Below are positions 30,891 through 36,644 of a stretch of 36,644 nt of DNA, piece after piece. The DNA is taken from NCBI GenBank assembly GCA_016870475.1, contig VGBO01000021.1, positions 1 to 36,644 on the forward strand, read 5' to 3'. This DNA comes from Actinomycetota bacterium (GTDB lineage Bacteria > Actinomycetota > Acidimicrobiia > Acidimicrobiales > CAIXPF01). Under the pieces are notes generated by a model. The model made no database searches, was not told the origin of the DNA, and saw only the letters and a program-made list of their open reading frames with translations. The stretch's first letter is position 1, and each line of letters opens with the position of its first letter. The translations under genes were made by a program, and so were the position numbers.

Positions 30891-31733
30891 TCAGCGTCCG
30901 ACGAAGTTGGGCGGGCGCTTCTCGACGAACGCCTTCGCCGCCTCACGGTGGTCGTCGGTCGCGCCGGTGCGGACCATTGCCGTCGCCTCGCCGTCGAGAC
31001 AGGTGCGGAGGTCGGCGCGCAGCGCCCGGTCCAGGTTCTCCTTCATGTACCGGTACGCGACGGTCGGGCCCTGCGCGAACTGCTGCGCCCAGGTCGCGGT
31101 CTCGGCGGGGAGGTCCTCGTCGTCGACGACGCGGTTGAGGATGCCGAGCCGTTCGGCGGTCGCCGTGTCGATCCGGTCGGACGTGAGGTAGAGCTCGCGT
31201 GCCTTCGCCGCACCGACGAGTTGCGTGAGGAACCAACTGCCGCCGAAGTCGCCCGAGAACCCGACCTTCGCGAACGCCGTGGTGAGCACCGCCGACCGTG
31301 CGGCGATGCGGAGGTCGCAGGCGAGAGCGATCGACAGACCGGCACCGGCCGCCGCCCCGGGCAACGACGCGATGGTCACCTTCGGGAACTCGTACAACGC
31401 CGCCGAGATCGAGTGCTGGCGGCGGCGGAGGTCGTCGATGCGCGCCTCCTCGCTCATCGGCGGACGGCCCGACGCGGCGAGCGCCTCGGCGCGCGCCGAC
31501 TGCGCCTTCACGTCGCCACCGGCGCAGAACGCTCCGCCGGCCCCGGTCACGACCAGCGCCCCGACGCTGTCGTCCTCGCGGAGTTCGGCGAGGACACGGC
31601 CGAGCCCGTCGAAGATCGCAGGGTGCAACGCGTTGCGCGCCTCGGGACGGTTGAGCGTGAGCGTCGCGACCCGATCGGTGACCGAGGCGAGCAGGTAGTC
31701 CGTTCCGGTTTCGAGCGTCCGCGTGGCTCCCAT
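30891..31733 (-). CDS. Enoyl-CoA hydratase/isomerase (PaaG-like crotonase)
   Basis: 280 residues, a close relative of the crotonase at 22889-23716. It shares FCAGGDVK, PGAAAGAGLSIALACDLRIAARSAVLTTAFAKVGFSGDFGGSW with Asp162 in the PaaG Asp position, and YRYMKENLDRAL. It probably isomerises or hydrates an enoyl- or epoxy-CoA. The start ATG 31733 lies 7 nt after TAGTCT (31741-31746) with no ribosome binding site. It sits between the peroxiredoxin gene (27 nt upstream) and the thiolase-like cassette, all on the minus strand. Confidence 0.9.
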   Translation of the reverse strand: MGATRTLETGTDYLLASVTDRVATLTLNRPEARNALHPAIFDGLGRVLAELREDDSVGALVVTGAGGAFCAGGDVKAQSARAEALAASGRPPMSEEARIDDLRRRQHSISAALYEFPKVTIASLPGAAAGAGLSIALACDLRIAARSAVLTTAFAKVGFSGDFGGSWFLTQLVGAAKARELYLTSDRIDTATAERLGILNRVVDDEDLPAETATWAQQFAQGPTVAYRYMKENLDRALRADLRTCLDGEATAMVRTGATDDHREAAKAFVEKRPPNFVGR

Positions 31734-31740
31734 GCGGCGG

Positions 31741-31746
31741 AGACTA
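31741..31746 (-). promoter_or_regulatory. Leaderless promoter element TAGTCT
   Basis: TAGTCT on the minus strand ends 7 nt before ATG 31733, inside the 27-nt gap after the peroxiredoxin gene. The spacer CCGCCGC has no ribosome binding site. Confidence 0.5.
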
Positions 31747-31760
31747 CCGGAGCACCCCGA

Positions 31761-32396
31761 TCAGCGTCCGGGCTGCGGCAGGACGCGGAGGTACGGCTTG
31801 ACGGTCGTCCAACCGCCGGGGAACTTGGCCTTCGCCTCCTCGTCGGTGACCGCCGCACCGATGATGACGTCGTCGCCGTCCTTCCAGTTCGCCGGTGTGG
31901 CGACGGAGAACTTCGACGTGAGCTGCAGCGAGTCGATCACCCGGAGGATCTCGTCGAAGTTCCGCCCCGTCGAGGCCGGATACGTGATCGAGAGCTTGAT
32001 CTTCTTGTCGGGGCCGACGACGAACACCGAGCGAACGGTCATCGTGTCGGATGCGTTGGGGTGGATCATCCCGTAGAGGTCGGCGACCTTGCGATCGGGG
32101 TCGCCGATCATCGGGAAGTTGACCGCCTGCCCCTGGGTCTCGGCGATGTCCTCCTCCCAACGGACGTGCGAGTCGACGGGGTCCACCGACAGTCCGATGA
32201 CCTTGACGTTGCGGCGGTCGAAGTCGCCCTTCAACTTCGCGACGGTGCCGAGCTCGGTCGTGCACACGGGCGTGAAGTCCTTCGGGTGGCTGAAGAGCAC
32301 CCCCCAGGAGTCGCCGAGCCATGCGTGGAAGGCGATGCTCCCCTGCGTCGTTTCGGCCGTGAAGTCGGGGGCGAGGTCACCGAGCTGGAGCGTCAT
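31761..32396 (-). CDS. 1-Cys peroxiredoxin (Prx6 type)
   Basis: 211 residues matching the Prx6/AhpC-TSA 1-Cys group. The opening MTLQLGDLAPDFTAETTQG and the active-site HPKDFTPVCTTELG give the peroxidatic Cys45. No other cysteine is present in the protein, so it must be reduced by an outside thiol. The C-terminal Prx6-type domain (NWKDGDDVIIGAAVTDEEAKAKFPGGW) is intact. It reduces peroxides in the cytoplasm. ATG 32396 is preferred over the in-frame ATG 32432 because homologues start MTLQLGD and a full promoter (TTGACG-18-GACAAT) ends 6 nt before it. Confidence 0.93.
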   Translation of the reverse strand: MTLQLGDLAPDFTAETTQGSIAFHAWLGDSWGVLFSHPKDFTPVCTTELGTVAKLKGDFDRRNVKVIGLSVDPVDSHVRWEEDIAETQGQAVNFPMIGDPDRKVADLYGMIHPNASDTMTVRSVFVVGPDKKIKLSITYPASTGRNFDEILRVIDSLQLTSKFSVATPANWKDGDDVIIGAAVTDEEAKAKFPGGWTTVKPYLRVLPQPGR

Positions 32397-32402
32397 TCCT
32401 AG

Positions 32403-32432
32403 ATTGTCGCTAATGTCGATCGAGTTCGTCAA
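32403..32432 (-). promoter_or_regulatory. Sigma-70 promoter of the peroxiredoxin gene
   Basis: TTGACG (32427-32432), an 18-nt spacer and GACAAT (32403-32408) on the minus strand. The -10 ends 6 nt before ATG 32396, predicting a leaderless transcript. It occupies the 36-nt gap after the trans-sulfuration gene. Confidence 0.6.
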
Positions 32433-33635
32433 CTATTGGTCGACGGTCGACGCAGCGACCGCCGCCAGCACGTCGGCGACGACATCATCGGTGTCCTCGA
32501 GACCGGCGGAGACCCGGATCGTTCCCCCGGTGATCCCCGCGGCGACGAGCTCCTCGTCGGAGAGGCCGGCATGGGTGGTCGACGCAGGGTGGGTCACGAG
32601 CGTCTCCGGCCCACCGAGCGACGGCGCCGGACGGCAGAGCCGGACCGCCTCGACGAACCGCTCACCCGCCTCGATCCCACCGGGAAGATCGAAGGTCAGC
32701 AGACCACCGCCGTGGCGGAGTTGCCGGGCAGCGAGCGCCGCCTGCGGATGCGATGCGAGGCCCGGATAGCGCACACCGCCGACATCGGCGCGCCCCTCGA
32801 GCGTCGACGCCAACGCCAAGGCGGTCGCCGACTGCTGTCGCAACCGGACTCCGAGCGTGCGAAGACCACGCAACGCCGCCGTTGCGTCGTGCGGCGAGGG
32901 GACCGCCCCCTGCAGCACGGCGAACCCCCACACCCAGTCGACGAGGTCCCGCACACCGGCGACCACACCGAGGGAGGCGTCGTTGTGCCCGGCGATCGCC
33001 TTGGTCGCCGAATGGATCACGAGATCGACACCGTGATCGAGCGGTCGCTGCCCGAGCGGCGTGGCGAAGGTGGAGTCCACGACGGTGATCGGCCCGGTGA
33101 TCGCCCCGAGCTCGTCGAGATCGACCAGATCGAGCCGCGGGTTCGCCGGCGTCTCGGCGAGCACCACCATCGTCTCGCCGGGCCGGACCGCCTCGGCGAA
33201 CGCACCGGGCCGCGTCCCGTCGACCAGGGTCACCTCGATCCCCACCCTCGGACAGAGCTGGTTCAAGAGCTGCAGCGTGCCGCCGTAGCACTGCCGCTGG
33301 GCGACCACGTGGCTGCCCTTCCCGCACAGGCTCATGACCGTCGCGAAGATCGCCCCCATCCCCGAGGCGAACGCAAGGGAAGCCTCGGCACCCTCGAGCT
33401 CGGCGAGCGCGTCCTCGAACGCCCGCACCGACGGGTTCCCGTGGCGGGTGTAGAAGCGCGTCGCCCGCGGACGGGTCGCCAGTCGGCGTGCCTCACGGAT
33501 CGTCGGCACCTCGAACGCGGTCGTCGCCCACACGATCGGAGCCAGCGCACCGTCGTTGTCGGCACGGCCGGCCGTGATCGCGCGCGTCTCCGGTGCGAGG
33601 CCGGTCTCGGGCTCGGGGTCGGGGGAACGGACCAT
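32433..33635 (-). CDS. Cys/Met metabolism PLP-dependent trans-sulfuration enzyme
   Basis: A 400-residue PLP fold-type I enzyme of the cystathionine gamma-synthase/gamma-lyase family. The Schiff-base lysine is Lys212 in IHSATKAIAGHND. Tyr118 in QCYGGTLQLL stacks on the cofactor, and Asp187 in VVDSTFATP pairs with the pyridine nitrogen. FYTRHGNPSVRAFEDALAELEGAEA is the conserved N-terminal active-site segment. Members include cystathionine synthases, methionine lyases and homoserine sulfhydrylases, which sequence alone does not separate. A SAM-clan riboswitch upstream favours a biosynthetic role in methionine supply. ATG 33635 follows the riboswitch by about 70 nt. Confidence 0.9.
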   Translation of the reverse strand: MVRSPDPEPETGLAPETRAITAGRADNDGALAPIVWATTAFEVPTIREARRLATRPRATRFYTRHGNPSVRAFEDALAELEGAEASLAFASGMGAIFATVMSLCGKGSHVVAQRQCYGGTLQLLNQLCPRVGIEVTLVDGTRPGAFAEAVRPGETMVVLAETPANPRLDLVDLDELGAITGPITVVDSTFATPLGQRPLDHGVDLVIHSATKAIAGHNDASLGVVAGVRDLVDWVWGFAVLQGAVPSPHDATAALRGLRTLGVRLRQQSATALALASTLEGRADVGGVRYPGLASHPQAALAARQLRHGGGLLTFDLPGGIEAGERFVEAVRLCRPAPSLGGPETLVTHPASTTHAGLSDEELVAAGITGGTIRVSAGLEDTDDVVADVLAAVAASTVDQ

Positions 33636-33706
33636 CGGGGGACGTCGCTTTCCGGTTCGGACGACACAGGGGCTCGGCGAGGACACTTGGTTGCCCGGTG
33701 GACCGG

Positions 33707-33807
33707 ACCGCATCCCGGCCTCCCAGAGGAGACCGACCAGGCACCTTGGGTGTCCGACCCAGGTTGCCGGGTACCGACCGACGTCGGCACCGCTCTTGAT
33801 GACCGGC
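33707..33807 (-). promoter_or_regulatory. SAM-I/SAM-IV clan riboswitch
   Basis: Read on the minus strand, the element has the conserved SAM-riboswitch blocks in order: ATCAAGAG (33800-33793), CGGCAACC (33769-33762) and GGTGCC (33745-33740). A first hairpin pairs GGTGCCGA with TCGGTACC (33791-33784 and 33777-33770). A second pairs TGGGT with ACCCA between the CAACC and GGTGC blocks. A third pairs GGTCTCC with GGAGGCC (33734-33728 and 33723-33717). The closing helix (GCCG..CATC with GATGCGGT) is imperfect. It should sense S-adenosylmethionine and lower expression of the trans-sulfuration gene. Which SAM subclass it is needs a covariance-model search. Confidence 0.85.
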
Positions 33808-33809
33808 GT

Positions 33810-33838
33810 ATTCAACGCCGTCCCAGCGGCGCCGTCAA
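33810..33838 (-). promoter_or_regulatory. Promoter of the riboswitch transcript
   Basis: TTGACG (33833-33838), a 17-nt spacer and TTGAAT (33810-33815) on the minus strand. The predicted start, around 33803, falls at the 5' edge of the riboswitch, which supports both calls. Confidence 0.5.
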
Positions 33839-33853
33839 CCGGGAGCAGCATGC

Positions 33854-33865
33854 GACGATGACCGC
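33854..33865 (+). promoter_or_regulatory. -10-like GACGAT before the small hydrolase gene
   Basis: GACGAT (33854-33859) ends 6 nt before ATG 33866, with no ribosome binding site. It is divergent from the riboswitch promoter. Confidence 0.35.
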
Positions 33866-34384
33866 ATGCCACGCACCGCCAGCGCCCTGTTCCTCCACGG
33901 GCACGCCGACACCCCCGAGAGACTCGGCGACGTCGCGTCCGCGCTCACGGCGCGCACCGGCATCCGCCCCGCCGTTCCCGCCGGACCGCTGGAGGTCGGG
34001 GACCACGCCGGACGTGCATGGTGGGGCGCCGACGAGGACGGGCCCGACGTCCGGACCCTCGACCGACTCCGCGCCGACCACGGCGACATCGACGTGGTCC
34101 TCGGGCACTCGCAGGGCGCGGCGGTCGCCCTCACCCTCGGCATCGGCCGACGGCTCGTCGTGATCGCCGGATTCCTGTGCGGTGCGCCGCCGCGCTTCGA
34201 CCACACGCCCGACGTCCTCGTCCTCCATGGCGAAGCGGACGACGTCGTCGACCCCGTCCACGCGCGCATGATCGAACGTCGTGCTCGTGCCGCCGGCTGC
34301 GCGACCACGATGCACCTCCACGAGGGCGGCCACGCCCTCGACGCACGGACCGTTGCGACGGCGCTCGACTGGCTCGAGGGCTGA
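33866..34384 (+). CDS. Small alpha/beta serine hydrolase (FSH1/carboxylesterase-like)
   Basis: 172 residues, a compact alpha/beta hydrolase. FLHGHADTPERLG lies at the N-terminus (oxyanion strand), the nucleophile elbow GHSQG at 80-84 with Ser82, LVLHGEADDVVDP with Asp125 and GGHAL with His156. The triad is complete. Size and motifs resemble the FSH1/LYPLA-type short hydrolases; the natural ester substrate is unknown. It converges on the crotonase at 34400 with 15 nt between the genes and no clear hairpin. Confidence 0.87.
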   Translation: MPRTASALFLHGHADTPERLGDVASALTARTGIRPAVPAGPLEVGDHAGRAWWGADEDGPDVRTLDRLRADHGDIDVVLGHSQGAAVALTLGIGRRLVVIAGFLCGAPPRFDHTPDVLVLHGEADDVVDPVHARMIERRARAAGCATTMHLHEGGHALDARTVATALDWLEG

Positions 34385-34399
34385 ACCCGCGCGAACCGC

Positions 34400-35218
34400 T
34401 CAGGCGCCGAGCCGTCCGAACCGCGCAGGGCGACGGTCGAGCAGGGCACGTGCGCCCTCGGCGGCATCGGGGCCGGCGACGGCCGCCCACGCCGTGTCGT
34501 CGGCGTCGCGGAGCGCGTCGGCGAGACCGAGCCCGAGATGGTCGTAGACCATCCGCTTCGTCGCCGCCATCGCCTCCGGCGACGCGACCTCTGCGAGCCT
34601 CCGCACGTAGTCGCAGGCCGCGGCCACCACGTCACCGTCGACGAGGTGCTCGACCAGACCGCACCGCTCCGCAGCGACCGCGTCGATGCGCCGAGACGTC
34701 CACAGCAGGTCGAGTGCCCGACCGGGACCGAGCAGGCGCGGGAGCAGCCAACTCGTCCCGTGCTCGGCCACGAGACCTCGCTGCAGGAAGATCGTCGTGA
34801 ACGATGCGTCCGGCCCCGCGAAGCGGACGTCGCAGGCCGCTGCGAGCACGAGACCGCCGCCGGCGGCGACGCCGTTGACCGCGGCGACGACCGGCTTCGG
34901 GACGGCGAGCAGGTACGAGAACAGGCCGGGCAGGTCCCCGCGTCGCGCACCGGTGTCCATGGAGGAGCGCGCCTGCTCCGCTCGGGAGGTCGTCTCCTCG
35001 AGCACTGCCGCGTCGAGACCCGAGCAGAACCCGCGTCCCGCGCCGGTGACGACGATCCCCACGACCGCCGGATCGGCCGCAGCCGAATCGACCGCCCGAC
35101 GGAACGCCCGCAGCATGGGTGGCGTCAACGCGTTCAGACGCTCCGGGCGCTCGAGCCGGATGAGCGCGACCGGGTCGTCGACGGAGAGGGAGATCCCCTC
35201 CGAGGAGATGTCGCTCAC
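34400..35218 (-). CDS. Enoyl-CoA hydratase/isomerase family (crotonase)
   Basis: 272 residues. Oxyanion loops are GFCSGLDAAVL and NGVAAGGGLVLAAACDVRFA. The acid-loop region reads LVAEHGTSWLLPRLLG with Glu152, so unlike three other crotonases here it keeps a Glu there. The C-terminal ARALLDRRPARFGRL is typical. The GTG start overlaps the TGA of the upstream VOC-family gene by 4 nt (GTGA), so the two are translationally coupled. The open frame continues upstream across the VOC gene, but that part is a shadow. It probably acts as hydratase or isomerase on an acyl-CoA related to the VOC protein's substrate. Confidence 0.9.
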   Translation of the reverse strand: MSDISSEGISLSVDDPVALIRLERPERLNALTPPMLRAFRRAVDSAAADPAVVGIVVTGAGRGFCSGLDAAVLEETTSRAEQARSSMDTGARRGDLPGLFSYLLAVPKPVVAAVNGVAAGGGLVLAAACDVRFAGPDASFTTIFLQRGLVAEHGTSWLLPRLLGPGRALDLLWTSRRIDAVAAERCGLVEHLVDGDVVAAACDYVRRLAEVASPEAMAATKRMVYDHLGLGLADALRDADDTAWAAVAGPDAAEGARALLDRRPARFGRLGA

Positions 35219-35991
35219 GCCGACACCAGAGCGATCCGCATGCCACCGATGTGGACGAGACCGTCGGCGCCGAGCAGGCCGCGCGCCTCGGCACGGGACC
35301 GGACCGCCGCCACGTCGACGACCGCGACGTCGATCCCGCCGAGCCCCTCGGGACGGCCGTCGGTGCACGGCACGAACCGCACCGCCGCATTGTCGAAGGC
35401 GACCGTCGGGCGACCCGACGCGTCGGTCGACAGCGGCGACCCGGTGATCGCCGCCCACCGCGCCGCGAGCTCGGCGGGATGATCCGCCTGGACCTCCGCC
35501 GCGGTGATCGCCCGGACGAACTCGAGTCGCTGACCGCGCTTCCAGTCGGGACCGGCCGGTTCCCACGGGCCGTCGACGTCGTGCGCTCCTGGCCCGGTCT
35601 GCTCGTCGATCTCGAGGAAGGACCCCCCGGTGTCCTTCGGGTGCAACTGCATGCAGTGGTACTCGTGCGTGGAGAACTGGTAGGCGATCCGCACTCCGAC
35701 CTCCGCGACCCGGGACCGTCGAGGGGCGTGGTCGTCGCACTGGGTGATCACCATGTAGCCGCCGTCGCCGCCACGCCGCTCGAGGTAGCGACCACCGGCG
35801 GTGCCCTCCTGCACCGGGGCGACGATCTCGACGAACTGGTTCCCGAACGGGAGGAGCGCGTTCTCGAGCCCGAAGGTGGCCACCCCGGGATCGGAGAAGC
35901 ACACCTCGACACCGAAGGTTGCCCGCAGGTCGTCGACGACCGGAGCGAGCGACTGTGCGACGAGAGCGATCTGACGGAGACGGATCCACAT
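35215..35991 (-). CDS. Glyoxalase/VOC-superfamily protein
   Basis: A 258-residue protein with two VOC half-units. The first has RQIALVAQSLAPVVDDLRATFGVEVCFSDPGVATFGLENALLPFGNQFVEIVAP, a beta-alpha-beta-beta-beta unit with the late Glu of FVEIV as possible metal ligand. A middle part has MQLHPKDTGGSFLEID with His and Glu in ligand-like positions. A weaker second unit ends with GIDVAVVDVAAVRSRAEARG. Activity could be isomerase, dioxygenase or hydrolase; metal dependence is likely. ATG 35991 is chosen because TACCGT ends 7 nt before it; the GTG at 36000 overlaps that element. Coupled to the crotonase downstream by a 4-nt overlap. Confidence 0.85.
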   Translation of the reverse strand: MWIRLRQIALVAQSLAPVVDDLRATFGVEVCFSDPGVATFGLENALLPFGNQFVEIVAPVQEGTAGGRYLERRGGDGGYMVITQCDDHAPRRSRVAEVGVRIAYQFSTHEYHCMQLHPKDTGGSFLEIDEQTGPGAHDVDGPWEPAGPDWKRGQRLEFVRAITAAEVQADHPAELAARWAAITGSPLSTDASGRPTVAFDNAAVRFVPCTDGRPEGLGGIDVAVVDVAAVRSRAEARGLLGADGLVHIGGMRIALVSA

Positions 35992-35998
35992 GCGCCGC

Positions 35999-36004
35999 AC
36001 GGTA
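35999..36004 (-). promoter_or_regulatory. Leaderless promoter element TACCGT of the VOC-crotonase pair
   Basis: TACCGT on the minus strand ends 7 nt before ATG 35991. The spacer GCGGCGC has no ribosome binding site. Confidence 0.5.
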
Positions 36005-36211
36005 CCGCGTCGTCCGACCGGGCGCTCCCGAGTCGCAGAAACGCCCGAATACGGAGGAAATCATGTGATCCATCGACGGACGTCGACGGGTGGCGACGAC
36101 GCGGCGTTCGGCAGATCGTCCGATTGCCGCCGCCTATCCACCATGTCGGCGCGCGAACGGACGAAACTTTCGCCGCTTGGTCGATCACCAACACGAAAGC
36201 AGGAACAAGCG
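36001..36211 (+). promoter_or_regulatory. Upstream region of HU with a start-stop element
   Basis: 211 nt without a recognised gene. It has GGAGGAAA (36053-36060) placed 5 nt before an ATG directly followed by TGA (36063-36068). A GTG at 36065 opens a frame that runs without a stop for 49 codons into the HU start at 36212. Codon choice there (AGA, CTA, ACA, TCA) is unlike the genes around it, so it is more likely an untranslated leader. AGGA at about 36201 is the probable HU ribosome binding site. Confidence 0.35.
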
Positions 36212-36644
36212 ATGAACAACACCCAGCTGATCGAGGCGGTCGCCGGCCACACCGGCGTCGACAAGAAGACCGTTGCGACGGTCGTCGCCGGCCTCGGTGA
36301 CGTGATCCTCGCGTCGGTCACGAAGGGCGACACGATCGTCCTCCGCGGCGTTGCGAAGTTCACCAAGACGCAGCGGAAGGCTCGCATGGGCCGGAACCCC
36401 GCCACCGGCGCGCCGATCAAGATCGGCGCGAAGAAGGCGGCCACCGTCCGACCGCTCAAGCTCTACAAGGACACCGTCCTCGGCGTCGCTCCGGCGCCGA
36501 AGCTCGAGAAGAAGGTCGCCGCGGCCCCGGCGAAGCCCGCGGCGAAGAAGCCCGCAGCCAAGAAGCCGGCAGCAAAGCCCGCGGCGAAGAAGCCCGCAGC
36601 CAAGAAGCCGGCAGCAAAGCCCGCGGCGAAGAAGCCCGCAGCCA
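36212..36644 (+). CDS. hup: HU-family histone-like DNA-binding protein with Lys/Ala tail (3' truncated by window)
   Basis: 144 codons are present and the gene runs off the window. Residues 1-90 are a complete HU domain: MNNTQLIEAVAGHTGVDKKTV, LASVTKGDTIVLRGVAKF and the DNA-clasping signature RKARMGRNPATGAPIKI. From about residue 95 the protein becomes a lysine/alanine/proline tail built of PAAKK units, as in mycobacterial HupB and other actinobacterial HU proteins, where the tail adds non-specific DNA and RNA binding. It compacts the nucleoid. ATG 36212 follows AGGA and matches the family start. Confidence 0.95.
   Translation, partial: MNNTQLIEAVAGHTGVDKKTVATVVAGLGDVILASVTKGDTIVLRGVAKFTKTQRKARMGRNPATGAPIKIGAKKAATVRPLKLYKDTVLGVAPAPKLEKKVAAAPAKPAAKKPAAKKPAAKPAAKKPAAKKPAAKPAAKKPAA
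36536..36644 (+). repeat. Tandem 42-bp repeat coding the HU tail
   Basis: A 42-bp unit coding PAAKKPAAKKPAAK is present as 36536-36577, 36578-36619 and 25 bases of a third copy to the window end. The copies are identical at the DNA level, including their synonymous codon choice (GCG, GCC, GCA for Ala in fixed order). This shows recent duplication, not selection on protein alone. The copy number is unknown because the window ends here. Confidence 0.9.

Noticed and set aside
36065-36211. N-terminal extension of HU from the GTG at 36065
   Set aside because: Although in frame and stop-free, its codon use is unlike the neighbours and HU proteins start at the MNNTQL equivalent. Kept only as a leader curiosity.
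1-36644. Mobile elements, CRISPR, phage genes, tRNA or rRNA
   Set aside because: No transposase or integrase motifs, no spaced direct repeats other than the HU tail, and no tRNA-like cloverleaf or rRNA sequence was recognised. Gene order, GC content and codon use look uniform.

Overview
The window is 36.6 kb of GC-rich, gene-dense actinobacterial chromosome. Its content fits a member of the Acidimicrobiia (inferred): many luciferase-like oxidoreductases, crotonases and FadE-type acyl-CoA dehydrogenases, an HU protein with a lysine/alanine tail, and a SAM-clan riboswitch of the kind common in Actinobacteria. I support 43 protein genes. The first (3' end of a luciferase-like oxidoreductase) and the last (HU) are cut by the window edges. 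I see no rRNA, tRNA, CRISPR array, insertion sequence, phage gene or attachment site. No stretch longer than 300 bases lacks a gene; the longest gaps are 36001-36211 upstream of HU, 33636-33865 with the riboswitch, and 21473-21668 upstream of the sigma factor gene.

Layout. 0-5.5 kb: HpaB/4-hydroxybutyryl-CoA-dehydratase-like flavoprotein, methyltransferase, amidohydrolase, crotonase, luciferase-like monooxygenase. 5.5-7.8 kb: a sulfur-stress operon (metallo-beta-lactamase/rhodanese fusion plus TauE/SafE exporter) behind an 18-bp perfect palindrome resembling a CsoR/CstR operator. 7.8-14.4 kb: two acyl-CoA dehydrogenases, Nudix, PhyH-like dioxygenase, crotonase, CinA-C amidase, EamA exporter. 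14.3-21.5 kb: housekeeping and small enzymes (THUMP/RlmL-like RNA methyltransferase, two flavodoxin-like proteins, RidA homologue without its arginine, MFS, SnoaL-like, luciferase-like, PPOX, FmdB, sigma-70). 21.7-33.6 kb: mainly minus-strand acyl-CoA metabolism (SDRs, hotdog thioesterases, crotonases, CoA-transferase, esterase, and a four-gene cassette of thiolase-like/DUF35/two thioesterases with 4-nt overlaps at every junction), then 1-Cys peroxiredoxin and a riboswitch-controlled trans-sulfuration enzyme. 33.9-36.6 kb: small hydrolase, coupled VOC-crotonase pair, HU.

Working together. Five crotonases, two acyl-CoA dehydrogenases, one CoA-transferase, three hotdog proteins, two SDRs and a DUF35/thiolase-like pair indicate broad breakdown of acyl-CoA, possibly steroid- or terpenoid-like, substrates. 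The exact substrates cannot be read from sequence.

Two genome-wide habits stand out. First, about 20 transcription units have a NANNNT -10-like hexamer (often TACCGT, TAGGGT or TACGGT) ending 6-8 nt before the start codon, mostly with no ribosome binding site, which predicts leaderless mRNAs. Second, several convergent gene pairs meet in a compact GC-rich hairpin whose loop or stem contains the stop codons.
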